9,931 nucleotides of DNA, taken from the NCBI GenBank assembly GCA_001818355.1, contig MHKJ01000053.1, positions 30,277-40,207 on the forward strand, given 5' to 3'. Of the stretch, positions 1-6,382 are shown piece by piece. The first letter of the stretch is position 1; each line of letters starts with the position of its first letter. Below the pieces are notes generated by a model. That model did not search any database. It was not told where the DNA came from and was given only the letters and a program-made list of their open reading frames with translations. Origin of the DNA: Candidatus Kerfeldbacteria bacterium RIFOXYC2_FULL_38_9. GTDB lineage: Bacteria > Patescibacteriota > Patescibacteriia > UBA9570 > XYC2-FULL-38-9. The position numbers and the translations under genes are program-made.

Positions 1-457
1 AACTATTTTTTACTGTTAATTTATTTAACAAAGTAAACATCTCTTTGGTTTTGCCATTTAAGCCTTCCCAAGAATCAACCACTATCAATAATTCAGAGGA
101 TAATTTATCAGAAAGCGCCATGGCAGTAGCCAATTTCTTTTCTTTCTTGTTGATTTTTTGTTGAGTGTTGTGCAACTTAGAAGGGCCGAAAGTAACACCG
201 CCGCCTCTCCATAAAGGAGAACGAATAGAGCCTTGACGAGCGCTACCAGTGCCTTTTTGTTTCCATGGTTTTTTACCGCCGCCGCTAACTTCGGACCGGT
301 CTTTAGTATGAGCATAAGGAACATGAGCATTGGCTCTTTGGGCTTGTACTACAAACTGAATTAATTTTGGATTTATTTTAACTCCAAAAACTTTGGATAA
401 CAATTCCATTTTTCCGCTTTTCTCTCCTTTTAAATTGTAAACTGTAGTTGATAACAT
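1..457 (-). CDS. rplD: 50S ribosomal protein L4 (uL4), C-terminus cut by window edge
   Basis: Assembly protein of the large ribosomal subunit whose long loop lines the peptide exit tunnel. In many bacteria it also represses its own S10 operon. Translating the minus strand from the ATG at 455-457 gives 152 residues to the edge; a full L4 has about 200-210, so roughly the last quarter is missing. The diagnostic loop is visible at about residues 50-95: a KDRSEVSGGGKKPWKQKGTG segment, then ARQGSIRSPLWRGGG and FGP, the signature of L4. The start lies 9 bases after the rplC stop, so the two are co-transcribed and probably translationally coupled. No Shine-Dalgarno precedes the ATG, only an AT-rich spacer. 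Identity is secure. Confidence 0.95.
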   Translation of the reverse strand, partial: MLSTTVYNLKGEKSGKMELLSKVFGVKINPKLIQFVVQAQRANAHVPYAHTKDRSEVSGGGKKPWKQKGTGSARQGSIRSPLWRGGGVTFGPSKLHNTQQKINKKEKKLATAMALSDKLSSELLIVVDSWEGLNGKTKEMFTLLNKLTVKNS

Positions 458-466
458 GGATAAAAA

Positions 467-1102
467 TTAGGAATTTTTCTTAATCTTAAAATTTTTAGCG
501 GTCTTAATAAATAAAATTGAATTTCTTTTGCCAGGTACAGCTCCTTTAACTTTCAAAATATTTTTAGTTTTATCAAGAGCTATAACTTCCAAATTTTTTA
601 CAGTAACTCTTTTACCGCCCATTCTTCCGCCCATGCGTTTGCCTTTAAAAACATGTTGCGGCGCTTGAGAACCAATAGAACCCGGCATTCTGGATTGATC
701 TTTATGGCCGTGAGTAGCTGGATGACCATGAAAACTGTGACGTTTAACCACGCCGGCAAAACCACAACCGCCGGATATACCACTAACATCAACTTTATCT
801 CCGGCGACAAAAGTTTCTACAGTAATGGTTTGTCCGCGTTCATACTGGCCATCTGGAGTTAAAAATTCTTGCAAAACAGCAAAAGAACCAAGCTCTTTCA
901 GGTGCCCTAAAACCGGTTTGCTAATATTTTTCTTTTTACGATTACCAAAACCAACTTGAACTGCCTGATAGCCATCTTTTTCTTTATTTTTTACCTGAGT
1001 AACTACAATAGGCCCAGCTTCAAAAACCGTTACCGGGGTTACGGTACCGTCTGGAGCAAATTCTTGGCTCATTTCTATTTTTTTGGCAATAATAAACTTC
1101 AT
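467..1102 (-). CDS. rplC: 50S ribosomal protein L3 (uL3)
   Basis: Early assembly protein of the 50S subunit that reaches toward the peptidyl-transferase centre. The 211-residue length is normal for bacterial L3. The central signature is clear: GFAGVVKRHSFHGHPATHG at about 114-132, then a PGSIGSQAP stretch at 140-148 and VFKGKRMGGRMG at 151-162. Gln146 aligns with the glutamine that PrmB methylates in E. coli L3 (family knowledge). It ends in TAA and is followed 9 bases later by rplD. Upstream lies a 173-base gap from rpsJ that contains a strong hairpin with a U-tract, so expression may be controlled by attenuation separately from rpsJ. No Shine-Dalgarno is seen before the ATG at 1100-1102. 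Confidence 0.97.
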   Translation of the reverse strand: MKFIIAKKIEMSQEFAPDGTVTPVTVFEAGPIVVTQVKNKEKDGYQAVQVGFGNRKKKNISKPVLGHLKELGSFAVLQEFLTPDGQYERGQTITVETFVAGDKVDVSGISGGCGFAGVVKRHSFHGHPATHGHKDQSRMPGSIGSQAPQHVFKGKRMGGRMGGKRVTVKNLEVIALDKTKNILKVKGAVPGKRNSILFIKTAKNFKIKKNS

Positions 1103-1266
1103 AAATATTTTATAGGCGACAAAAAAGCCGCCCTTCGTATTGGCCTACTTTTGCAGGTAGATACGAAATACGGCTTTTTTTATTCAATTAACTTCTCTTG
1201 TAATACGAGCGATATCCTTTTGCTGGGATCACTCCCCTTTTGACAAGACAAGTTGTATACACACCG
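1103..1266 (-). promoter_or_regulatory. Candidate attenuator leader upstream of rplC
   Basis: This untranslated stretch between rpsJ and rplC looks like a regulatory leader. Read on the minus strand it holds a small hairpin (GGGA-GTGA-TCCC, about 1225-1236), an upstream segment TCGTATT (plus positions 1202-1208), then the long terminator hairpin at 1121-1180 just ahead of the rplC start. The upstream TCGTATT is perfectly complementary to AATACGA in the 3' arm of the terminator (plus 1135-1141), so it could form a competing antiterminator. No short ORF with a ribosome site was recognised. The trigger (L3, L4 or another ligand) is unknown. Seen: the hairpins and complementarity. Inferred: regulation. 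Confidence 0.45.
1121..1180 (-). terminator. Intrinsic terminator-like hairpin in the rpsJ-rplC gap
   Basis: The outer stem pairs ten bases (1121-1130 with 1171-1180). After a 3x3 internal mismatch a second stem pairs 7 bases (1134-1140 with 1161-1167), topped by CTAC/GTAG (1145-1148 with 1157-1160). In the rplC direction the hairpin ends in GGC followed by six T, typical of a Rho-independent terminator. It lies 19 bases before the rplC start, inside a gene cluster that is normally one operon, so partial termination or regulated read-through is likelier than a true operon end. The A-tract on the other arm makes it symmetric, but no plus-strand gene needs it. Confidence 0.7.
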
Positions 1267-1272
1267 ACTTTG

Positions 1273-1301
1273 ATTTTATATGGTTTTGATTTCGATGTCA
1301 A
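1273..1301 (-). promoter_or_regulatory. Candidate internal promoter at the 3' end of rpsJ
   Basis: On the minus strand TTGACA (plus 1296-1301) is followed after exactly 17 bases by TAAAAT (plus 1273-1278), close to the sigma70 consensus. The -10 box overlaps the rpsJ stop codon. Transcription would begin near 1266 and give a leader of about 160 bases before rplC, containing the terminator hairpin. Caution: the TTGACA also encodes conserved Val-Asp codons of S10, so the match may be partly coding-driven. Confidence 0.45.
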
Positions 1302-1641
1302 CCCCAGCCGGCAGATTCAGGTTAGAAAGCTCATCAATAGTCTTAGCTTGAGGATTTACAATATCAATTAAACGTTTATGCACTCTTATTTCATATTGAT
1401 CTTGAGCGGTTTTATTAATAAAAGTAGAACGTAAAATTGTATATTTTTTCTTTTCCGTAGGCAAAGGCACAGGACCTACAATGCTTGCTCCAGAGCGTGT
1501 AACAGTATCAATTATGGTTTTAGTGGTCTTATCAATAATTTTATTATCATAAGCCTTGATTTTTACCCTAATTTTAGTACTAACCTCTGTTGTTGGTTTT
1601 CCTGTGGCTGAATTTTCTTCTTGAGTCTTTCTTTTTTGCAT
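1276..1641 (-). CDS. rpsJ: 30S ribosomal protein S10 (uS10)
   Basis: Small-subunit protein of the 30S head, also the NusE component of antitermination complexes in other bacteria. The body matches S10 along its length: KIRVKIKAYDNKIID at 23-37, SGASIVGPVPLPT at 50-62, the RSTFINKTAQDQYEIRVHKRLIDI block at about 71-94, and the terminal LPAGVDIEI. At 121 residues it exceeds the usual 100-105 because of an 18-20-residue, Lys/Glu/Thr-rich N-terminal extension. No internal ATG offers a shorter start. It lies 72 bases downstream of tuf, the gap holding a 10-bp hairpin without a U-tract. No Shine-Dalgarno is visible. A candidate promoter for rplC overlaps its 3' end. Confidence 0.96.
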   Translation of the reverse strand: MQKRKTQEENSATGKPTTEVSTKIRVKIKAYDNKIIDKTTKTIIDTVTRSGASIVGPVPLPTEKKKYTILRSTFINKTAQDQYEIRVHKRLIDIVNPQAKTIDELSNLNLPAGVDIEIKTI

Positions 1642-1674
1642 GTGTTTATAAAGAGCGATTTTCTTAAACGCCCT

Positions 1675-1700
1675 TTCTCTGGGGAAAAATCCCCAGAGAA
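1675..1700 (-). promoter_or_regulatory. Perfect 10-bp hairpin between tuf and rpsJ
   Basis: TTCTCTGGGG (1675-1684) pairs perfectly with CCCCAGAGAA (1691-1700) across a six-base loop. In the transcript direction it is followed by a G-rich run and GTTTAAG rather than a U-tract, so it does not look like an intrinsic terminator. Likely roles are an mRNA stability or processing element trimming tuf from rpsJ message, or a weak pause site. The function is inferred. Confidence 0.5.
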
Positions 1701-1713
1701 GAGCTTTTAAATT

Positions 1714-2885
1714 TTAATTGATAATTTTAGTGATAACTCCAGCACCAACTGTTTTGCCGCCTTCACGAATGGCAAAGCGTTGTTTTTCTTCCATGGCCAC
1801 CGGCTTTAAAAGTTTTACCTTAAAGGTAATGGTATCGCCGGGCATAACCATTTCAGTTCCTTCTGCTAATTCTACCGCGCCGGTTACATCAGTGGTACGC
1901 ATATAAAATTGGGGCTTGTATCCTTTGGTAAAAGGAGTGGCGCGTCCGCCTTCTTCTTTAGATAAAACATAAACCTCGGCTTCAAATTCGGTGTGGGGAG
2001 TAACAGTGCCGGGCTTGGCTAAAACTTGACCGCGTTCCACCGCTTCTTTTTTAGTGCCGCGTAAAAGAATACCAGCGTTATCACCGGCCATGCCTGAGTC
2101 TAATTGCTTGTTAAACATTTCAATGCCGGTAACTACGGTTTTAGCTGTTTCTTTTAAACCGACTAATTCCACTTCCGTGTTTAAATCAATTTTACCACGC
2201 TCAATACGACCGGTGACCACTGTACCACGACCTTCAATGGCATTAAAAATGGTTGATCAAGATCGCGTTTAGGCTCTGGAATACTTTCATCTAAAGCATT
2301 CATTAAGTCTAAAATTGGTTTAGCTGCTGTGGCATCGGTAGGATTTTCCAAAGCTTTTAAAGCGGAGCCACGAATAATCGGCACTTCATCACCGGGAAAT
2401 TCATTTTTAGTTAATAAATCTCGTACTTCTACTTCTACTAAAGTTAATAATTCCTCATCATCAACTTGATCACATTTATTCAAGAAAACTACAATATAAG
2501 GAACGCCAACTTGACGAGCTAACAAAATATGTTCTCTGGTTTGAGGCATGGGTCCGTCTGTAGCAGACACCACTAAAATCGCTCCGTCCATTTGAGCCGC
2601 ACCAGTAATCATGTTTTTTACATAATCGGCATGGCCAGGACAGTCTACATGAGCATAATGTTTTTTGTCTGTTTCGTATTCTACATGAGAAGTATTGATG
2701 GTAATACCACGCTCTTTTTCTTCTGGGGCATTATCAATATCTTCAAATTTTTTAGCTTGAGCTTTTTTACCATTAGCACCTAAAACAGCCAAAATAGCCG
2801 CTGTTAAAGTTGTTTTACCATGATCAACGTGGCCGATAGTGCCAACATTGACATGTGGTTTTGAACGATCAAATTTTTCTGCCAT
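1714..2885 (-). CDS. tuf: Elongation factor Tu, frameshifted by an apparent 22-nt deletion
   Basis: GTPase that delivers aminoacyl-tRNA to the ribosome. The N-terminal part is normal: GHVDHGKT at 18-25, DCPGH at 81-85, NKCD at 136-139, SAL at 174-176. After Asp-Gln-Pro (residues 210-212) the frame changes: the first frame runs on to a stop at 2181, while domains 2 and 3 (from GRGTVVTGRIERG to GAGVITKIIN) continue in another frame to the TAA at 1714-1716. The conserved linker (FLMPIEDV-like) is missing. Restoring 22 bases gives 398 codons, i.e. 397 aa, exactly the usual EF-Tu length. The junction falls in TTTTTAATGCC (plus 2239-2249), which would occur in both frames of the intact gene. It could be an assembly or read error, or a true broken copy. 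Two promoters lie upstream. Confidence 0.93.
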
Positions 2886-2940
2886 AATTTTTAATTATTC
2901 TCTTAAAGTATTTTATAATTTTTTTTTCAAAAACATTATT

Positions 2941-2969
2941 ACAATACTGTTTTTCTGATGTCATGTCAA
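2941..2969 (-). promoter_or_regulatory. tuf promoter, proximal
   Basis: On the minus strand TTGACA (plus 2964-2969), a 17-base spacer, then TATTGT (plus 2941-2946). The -35 is perfect and the -10 has four of six consensus bases. Transcription would start near 2934, about 50 bases before the tuf ATG. It allows EF-Tu and the downstream ribosomal genes to be made beyond the level of fusA. Confidence 0.7.
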
Positions 2970-3004
2970 GACACCAAGACAGTACCTTGTTTCAAAGTAT
3001 TGTG

Positions 3005-3033
3005 ATTATAACTAATCATAACTTTTTTGGCAA
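3005..3033 (-). promoter_or_regulatory. tuf promoter, distal
   Basis: On the minus strand TTGCCA (plus 3028-3033), a 17-base spacer, then a perfect TATAAT (plus 3005-3010). It sits about 35 bases upstream of the proximal promoter and just after the end of fusA. Tandem promoters fit the high demand for EF-Tu. Confidence 0.7.
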
Positions 3034-3054
3034 TCTTTAGCCCTGTTTAAGGAA

Positions 3055-3063
3055 TGTGGATAA
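3055..3063 (+). promoter_or_regulatory. Perfect DnaA-box sequence
   Basis: TGTGGATAA, the complement of the consensus DnaA box TTATCCACA, directly adjoins the fusA stop codon in the fusA-tuf gap. A second copy lies at 8828. It may titrate DnaA or regulate tuf; it could also be chance. No box cluster or AT-rich unwinding element marks an origin here. Confidence 0.35.
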
Positions 3064-5211
3064 CTATTTAGTTTCTTCTTCATCTGTATTTACTGTTCCA
3101 CCGCGTTCCTTAATTATTTCAGCCGCCACATTTTTAGGAACTTCTTGGTATTTTTCAAACTCCATTGAGTAATTGGCTCTGCCCTGAGTCATGGAACGCA
3201 ATTGGTTTACATAACCAAACATCTCAGCTAAAGGCACTAAGGCTTGTAAAACTTTTACCGTACCTCGGTCACCCATGGTGCCAATTTGACCTCGTTTGGA
3301 ATTTAAGTCTCCCATTACATCGCCCATAAAATCTTCCGGCGTAACCACTTCCACTTTCATAATCGGCTCTAATAAAACCGGATCAGCTCGACGAGCCGCG
3401 GCTTTGAAAGCTTTGGAACCGGCAATTTTGAAAGCCGCCTCAGAAGAATCCACTTCATGATAACTGCCATCAAAAAGAGTAACCTTAACATCCAAAATAG
3501 GATAACCGGCCACTACACCGCGGCTTAAAGTTTCCCGCACTCCTTTTTCTACTGCCGGAATATATTCGTTAGGAATAGTCGCTCCTTTAATGGCGTTCAC
3601 AAATTCAAAATGTTGTATTTCTTTACCCTCTTCTTGTTCCGAGGCCACAACACGCAAAGGCTCTACCCTTAACACACAATGGCCATATTGTCCGCGACCA
3701 CCACTTTGCTTAACGTATTTTTCTTCACCTTCAGCCATTTTCTTAATGGTTTCGCGATAAGCCACTTGCGGTTTACCAATGTTGGCTTCAACTTGAAATT
3801 CTCTTTTTAAACGATCAATAATAATTTCCAAATGCAACTCTCCCATGCCGGACAAAATAGTTTGGTTGGTTTCTTCGTTGCTGGTAATATGTAAAGTCGG
3901 ATCTTCTTCTGCCAAGCGATTAAGCGCCATGCCCATTTTTTCTTGATCGGCCTTGGTTTTCGGTTCCACCGCAATATGAATAACCGGATCAGGAAAGACA
4001 ATTTTTTCTAAAACTATCGGCTGATCTTCGTCGCATAAAGTGGTGCCGGTAACCGTACCTTTTAATCCCACCGCGGCCGCAATATCACCAGCGTGAATTT
4101 CAGAAATCTCCGTACGAGAATTGGCGTGTAAACGCACCAAACGAGAAATGCGTTCTTTTTTGCCGGTGTTGATGTTTAATACATAAGAACCGGATTTTAA
4201 GACACCTGAATAAACTCTAATAAAAGCCAATTTTCCCACATAAGGATCGGTGGCGATTTTAAAAGCCAAAGCGGCTAAAGGCTCCTTGTCATCTGCTGGA
4301 CGCGCAATAGTTTTTGAAAAATCATCAGGATCATGACCAACTGTGGCGGGAATTTCCAAAGGTGAAGGCAAATAATCATTAACCGCGTCCAATAAATACT
4401 GCACTCCTTTATTTTTTAAAGCTGAGCCGCACAAAACCGGCACAATTTCATTATTGATGGTTGCTTGGCGTAAAACTCTTCTCAAATCTTCCTGGGATGG
4501 CTCTTTGCCTTCCAAATAATCACTCATCAATTTTTCATCATTTTCCACCACCGCTTCTATCAATTGCTTGCGGTATTTGTCCACCTCAGCTTTCATTTCC
4601 GCCGGAATTTCTACTTCTTCAAATTCTTTACCCATCTCATCTTTATAGATTACGGCTTTTTGTTTAATCAGGTCAATAATACCTGTAAAAGTTTCAGCGG
4701 CGCCAATGGGTAATTGAATAGGATGGGCGTGCTTGGTTAAACGATCCAAAATCATTTCTAAATCATGATAAAAATTAGCACCGGTGCGATCCATTTTATT
4801 AACAAAACACATGCGTGGCACTTTATATTTTTCCGCTTGATGCCACACGGTTTCTGATTGCGGTTCTACTCCGGCCACGCCGTCAAAAACTACCACTCCC
4901 CCGTCTAACACCCGCAAAGAACGCTCCACCTCTACGGTAAAATCCACGTGTCCGGGAGTATCAATTAAGTTGATCTTGTGCTCTTTCCAAAAACAAGTGG
5001 TAGCCGCGGCCGTAATGGTAATACCTCTTTCTTGTTCTTGTGCCATCCAATCCATTACCGCCGCTCCTTCGTGCACTTCGCCAATTTTGTGGGTTTTGCC
5101 GGTATAATACAAAATACGCTCGGAGACAGTGGTTTTGCCGGCATCAATATGAGCAATAATACCAATGTTGCGCGTATCTTTTAGGGGAATTTGTTTCTCT
5201 TCTATATCCAT
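3064..5211 (-). CDS. fusA: Elongation factor G
   Basis: Translocation GTPase that moves tRNAs and mRNA after peptide bond formation and helps recycle ribosomes. The G domain is complete: AHIDAGKTT at 20-28, ERGITI of switch I at 61-66, DTPGH at 84-88 and NKMD at 138-141. Domains II to V follow in normal order, with the GELHLEI motif in the middle and ending in the domain V block GYVNQLRSMTQGRANYSMEF. At 715 residues it is slightly longer than the usual 690-705, and the C-terminus is acidic (TDEEETK). It starts 21 bases after rpsG, ends in TAG, and no terminator follows, so read-through into tuf is likely. The leader is AT-only, without a Shine-Dalgarno. Confidence 0.98.
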   Translation of the reverse strand: MDIEEKQIPLKDTRNIGIIAHIDAGKTTVSERILYYTGKTHKIGEVHEGAAVMDWMAQEQERGITITAAATTCFWKEHKINLIDTPGHVDFTVEVERSLRVLDGGVVVFDGVAGVEPQSETVWHQAEKYKVPRMCFVNKMDRTGANFYHDLEMILDRLTKHAHPIQLPIGAAETFTGIIDLIKQKAVIYKDEMGKEFEEVEIPAEMKAEVDKYRKQLIEAVVENDEKLMSDYLEGKEPSQEDLRRVLRQATINNEIVPVLCGSALKNKGVQYLLDAVNDYLPSPLEIPATVGHDPDDFSKTIARPADDKEPLAALAFKIATDPYVGKLAFIRVYSGVLKSGSYVLNINTGKKERISRLVRLHANSRTEISEIHAGDIAAAVGLKGTVTGTTLCDEDQPIVLEKIVFPDPVIHIAVEPKTKADQEKMGMALNRLAEEDPTLHITSNEETNQTILSGMGELHLEIIIDRLKREFQVEANIGKPQVAYRETIKKMAEGEEKYVKQSGGRGQYGHCVLRVEPLRVVASEQEEGKEIQHFEFVNAIKGATIPNEYIPAVEKGVRETLSRGVVAGYPILDVKVTLFDGSYHEVDSSEAAFKIAGSKAFKAAARRADPVLLEPIMKVEVVTPEDFMGDVMGDLNSKRGQIGTMGDRGTVKVLQALVPLAEMFGYVNQLRSMTQGRANYSMEFEKYQEVPKNVAAEIIKERGGTVNTDEEETK

Positions 5212-5232
5212 ATTATTTATAAGATTTTTTAT

Positions 5233-5697
5233 TTAAGCAAAATGCGCAAAAGCTCGATTGGATTCAGCCATGCGATGGACATCTTCTTTCTTTTTGAAAG
5301 CCGAACCTTCTTCATGAGAGGCATCAATCAGTTCCAGCGCCAACTTCTCACGCATGGGTTTTCCGGTGCGATTACCCGCAGCTTCCAAAAGCCAACGACA
5401 AGCCAAGGTAAAGCGTCTTTCCGGCCGCACCTCAATCGGCACCTGATAATTAGCACCGCCAATTCTTTTGGCGCGCACTTCCAATTCTGGAGAAATTTTG
5501 GCAATGGCCTTTAAAAAAACATCATAACCCGGTTCGCCGGTTTTCTTTTCAATATAATCAAAAGCATCATAAACAATACCAACCGCCACGCTTTTTTTGC
5601 CGCGTTCCATCACGTAATTAATAAATTTTGCTACTTGCGTTGATTTGTATCGAACATCGGGCGCAATAACCCGTTTAGGAGCTTGTTTACCTCGCAT
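5233..5697 (-). CDS. rpsG: 30S ribosomal protein S7 (uS7)
   Basis: Primary 16S rRNA-binding protein that nucleates the 30S head and contacts the E-site tRNA and mRNA exit. The 154-residue length is typical (E. coli 156-179 depending on strain). Recognisable blocks: MRGKQAPKR at the N-terminus, KFINYVMERGKK at 24-35, RAKRIGGANYQVPIEVRPER at 75-94, and the terminal KKEDVHRMAESNRAFAHFA. It lies between rpsL (45 bases upstream) and fusA (21 bases downstream) in the str operon. In E. coli S7 represses translation from the rpsL-rpsG spacer; the short AT-rich spacer here shows no comparable structure that I can see. Confidence 0.98.
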   Translation of the reverse strand: MRGKQAPKRVIAPDVRYKSTQVAKFINYVMERGKKSVAVGIVYDAFDYIEKKTGEPGYDVFLKAIAKISPELEVRAKRIGGANYQVPIEVRPERRFTLACRWLLEAAGNRTGKPMREKLALELIDASHEEGSAFKKKEDVHRMAESNRAFAHFA

Positions 5698-5742
5698 ATT
5701 TTCTTAAGTTTAGAAATTAGGAATTTTAGAATAATTAGGAAA

Positions 5743-6165
5743 TTATTTTTCCTTTGGTTTTTTTACGCCGTATTTGGAACGAGATTGTTTACGTTTATCA
5801 ACACCTTGCGTATCGTAAACATTACGAACAATGTGATAACGCACACCTGGTAAATCTGGCACTTTACCGCCTCTGATCATCACAATGCTATGTTCTTGCA
5901 AATTATGACCTTCGCCGGGAATATAAGCGGTCACTTCCATGCCATTGGATAAACGCACCCTGGCGATTTTGCGCAAAGCAGAGTTTGGTTTTTTAGGAGT
6001 AGTGGTGCTGACTTTCACGCAGACTCCGCGTTTAAAAGCACAACCTTTTTTAAAATAAGTTCTGGTACGTCTTTGCACATTTAAAGTAGACTGCAAAGCC
6101 GGAGTTTTCGACTTTTTCTTGGTCTTTTTACGACCGTAGCGCACAAGTTGGTTGATTGTTGGCAT
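5743..6165 (-). CDS. rpsL: 30S ribosomal protein S12 (uS12)
   Basis: Decoding-site protein of the 30S subunit that controls accuracy and is the classic streptomycin-resistance locus. TTPKKPNSALRK (residues 54-66) and GEGHNLQEHS (84-93) are unmistakable. At 140 residues it is longer than the E. coli 124 because of an insertion at about 26-44, as in many Gram-positives. In GGKVPDLPGVRYH, Pro103 replaces the lysine (K87/K88 in E. coli numbering) at which changes give streptomycin resistance. The neighbouring Asp104, the residue RimO methylthiolates in other bacteria, is kept. It is first in the str operon, behind a leader of about 180 bases with several hairpins. Confidence 0.97.
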   Translation of the reverse strand: MPTINQLVRYGRKKTKKKSKTPALQSTLNVQRRTRTYFKKGCAFKRGVCVKVSTTTPKKPNSALRKIARVRLSNGMEVTAYIPGEGHNLQEHSIVMIRGGKVPDLPGVRYHIVRNVYDTQGVDKRKQSRSKYGVKKPKEK

Positions 6166-6347
6166 TTTGAAAAAAAATTAATCTTAAAATGCATAAAAAC
6201 AAGGCAAAATGAACATTCTGCTTGCTTTTTTTGAAAATTTACAAAATATGACCTTTGTCAGTTCAAATAAAGCAAAAATCACGTTTTGCAATTTTTTGTT
6301 AGAATTGTAATGTCCAAGTAAACAGCCATGAATACTTGGGAGAACCA
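6166..6347 (-). promoter_or_regulatory. Structured leader of the rpsL operon
   Basis: About 180 untranslated bases lie between the predicted start of transcription and rpsL. Inverted repeats: CCAAGTA/TACTTGG with a 12-base loop (6314-6339); GCAAAA/TTTTGC with a 6-base loop (about 6272-6290); and a longer imperfect hairpin at 6196-6232 ending in a T-run. A 16-codon ORF (6329 to 6279, no Shine-Dalgarno) could be a leader peptide but is unsupported. Such length is unusual in this otherwise compact sequence and suggests ribosomal-protein feedback or attenuation. The function is inferred. Confidence 0.4.
6196..6232. terminator. Imperfect hairpin with T-runs in the rpsL leader
   Basis: GCAAAATG pairs with CATTCTGC (one mismatch) around an AA loop, extended by CAA/TTG past a bulged G and an A/T-rich base. 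T-runs flank both sides: TTTTTTT on the plus strand and GTTTTTA on the minus strand. With no plus-strand gene ending here, its likely role is as an attenuator in the minus-strand rpsL leader. The stem is weak, so confidence is low. Confidence 0.35.
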
Positions 6348-6353
6348 GAATTC

Positions 6354-6382
6354 ACTTTAAGATATTTATTCTATTGTGTCAA
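6354..6382 (-). promoter_or_regulatory. str operon (rpsL) promoter
   Basis: On the minus strand TTGACA (plus 6377-6382), 17 bases, then TAAAGT (plus 6354-6359). The -35 is perfect and the -10 matches four of six. It is the best candidate upstream of rpsL. Its -35 overlaps the -35 of the divergent plus-strand promoter, so the two may compete for RNA polymerase. Confidence 0.55.

Noticed and set aside
85..330. Minus-strand 81-aa ORF inside rplD
   Set aside because: It lies in a different frame from the clear L4 reading frame and has no independent support.
956..1243. Plus-strand ORF over the rplC 5' region and leader
   Set aside because: It overlaps rplC and the hairpin on the opposite strand, shows low-complexity composition and no family resemblance; it is a shadow frame.
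1240..1260. Plus-strand TTGACA followed by TATAC in the rpsJ-rplC gap as a promoter
   Set aside because: The spacing is only about 11 bases and no plus-strand gene follows.
2181..2885. Programmed ribosomal frameshift or intein within tuf
   Set aside because: The conserved linker codons are physically missing and a repeat-mediated 22-nt loss restores the exact family length; EF-Tu has no known frameshift control and no inserted sequence is present.
5715..5742. Repeated AATTAGGAA near the rpsL-rpsG gap, also seen at 464-472
   Set aside because: Only nine AT-rich bases; partly coding (end of rplC) and likely chance in this composition.
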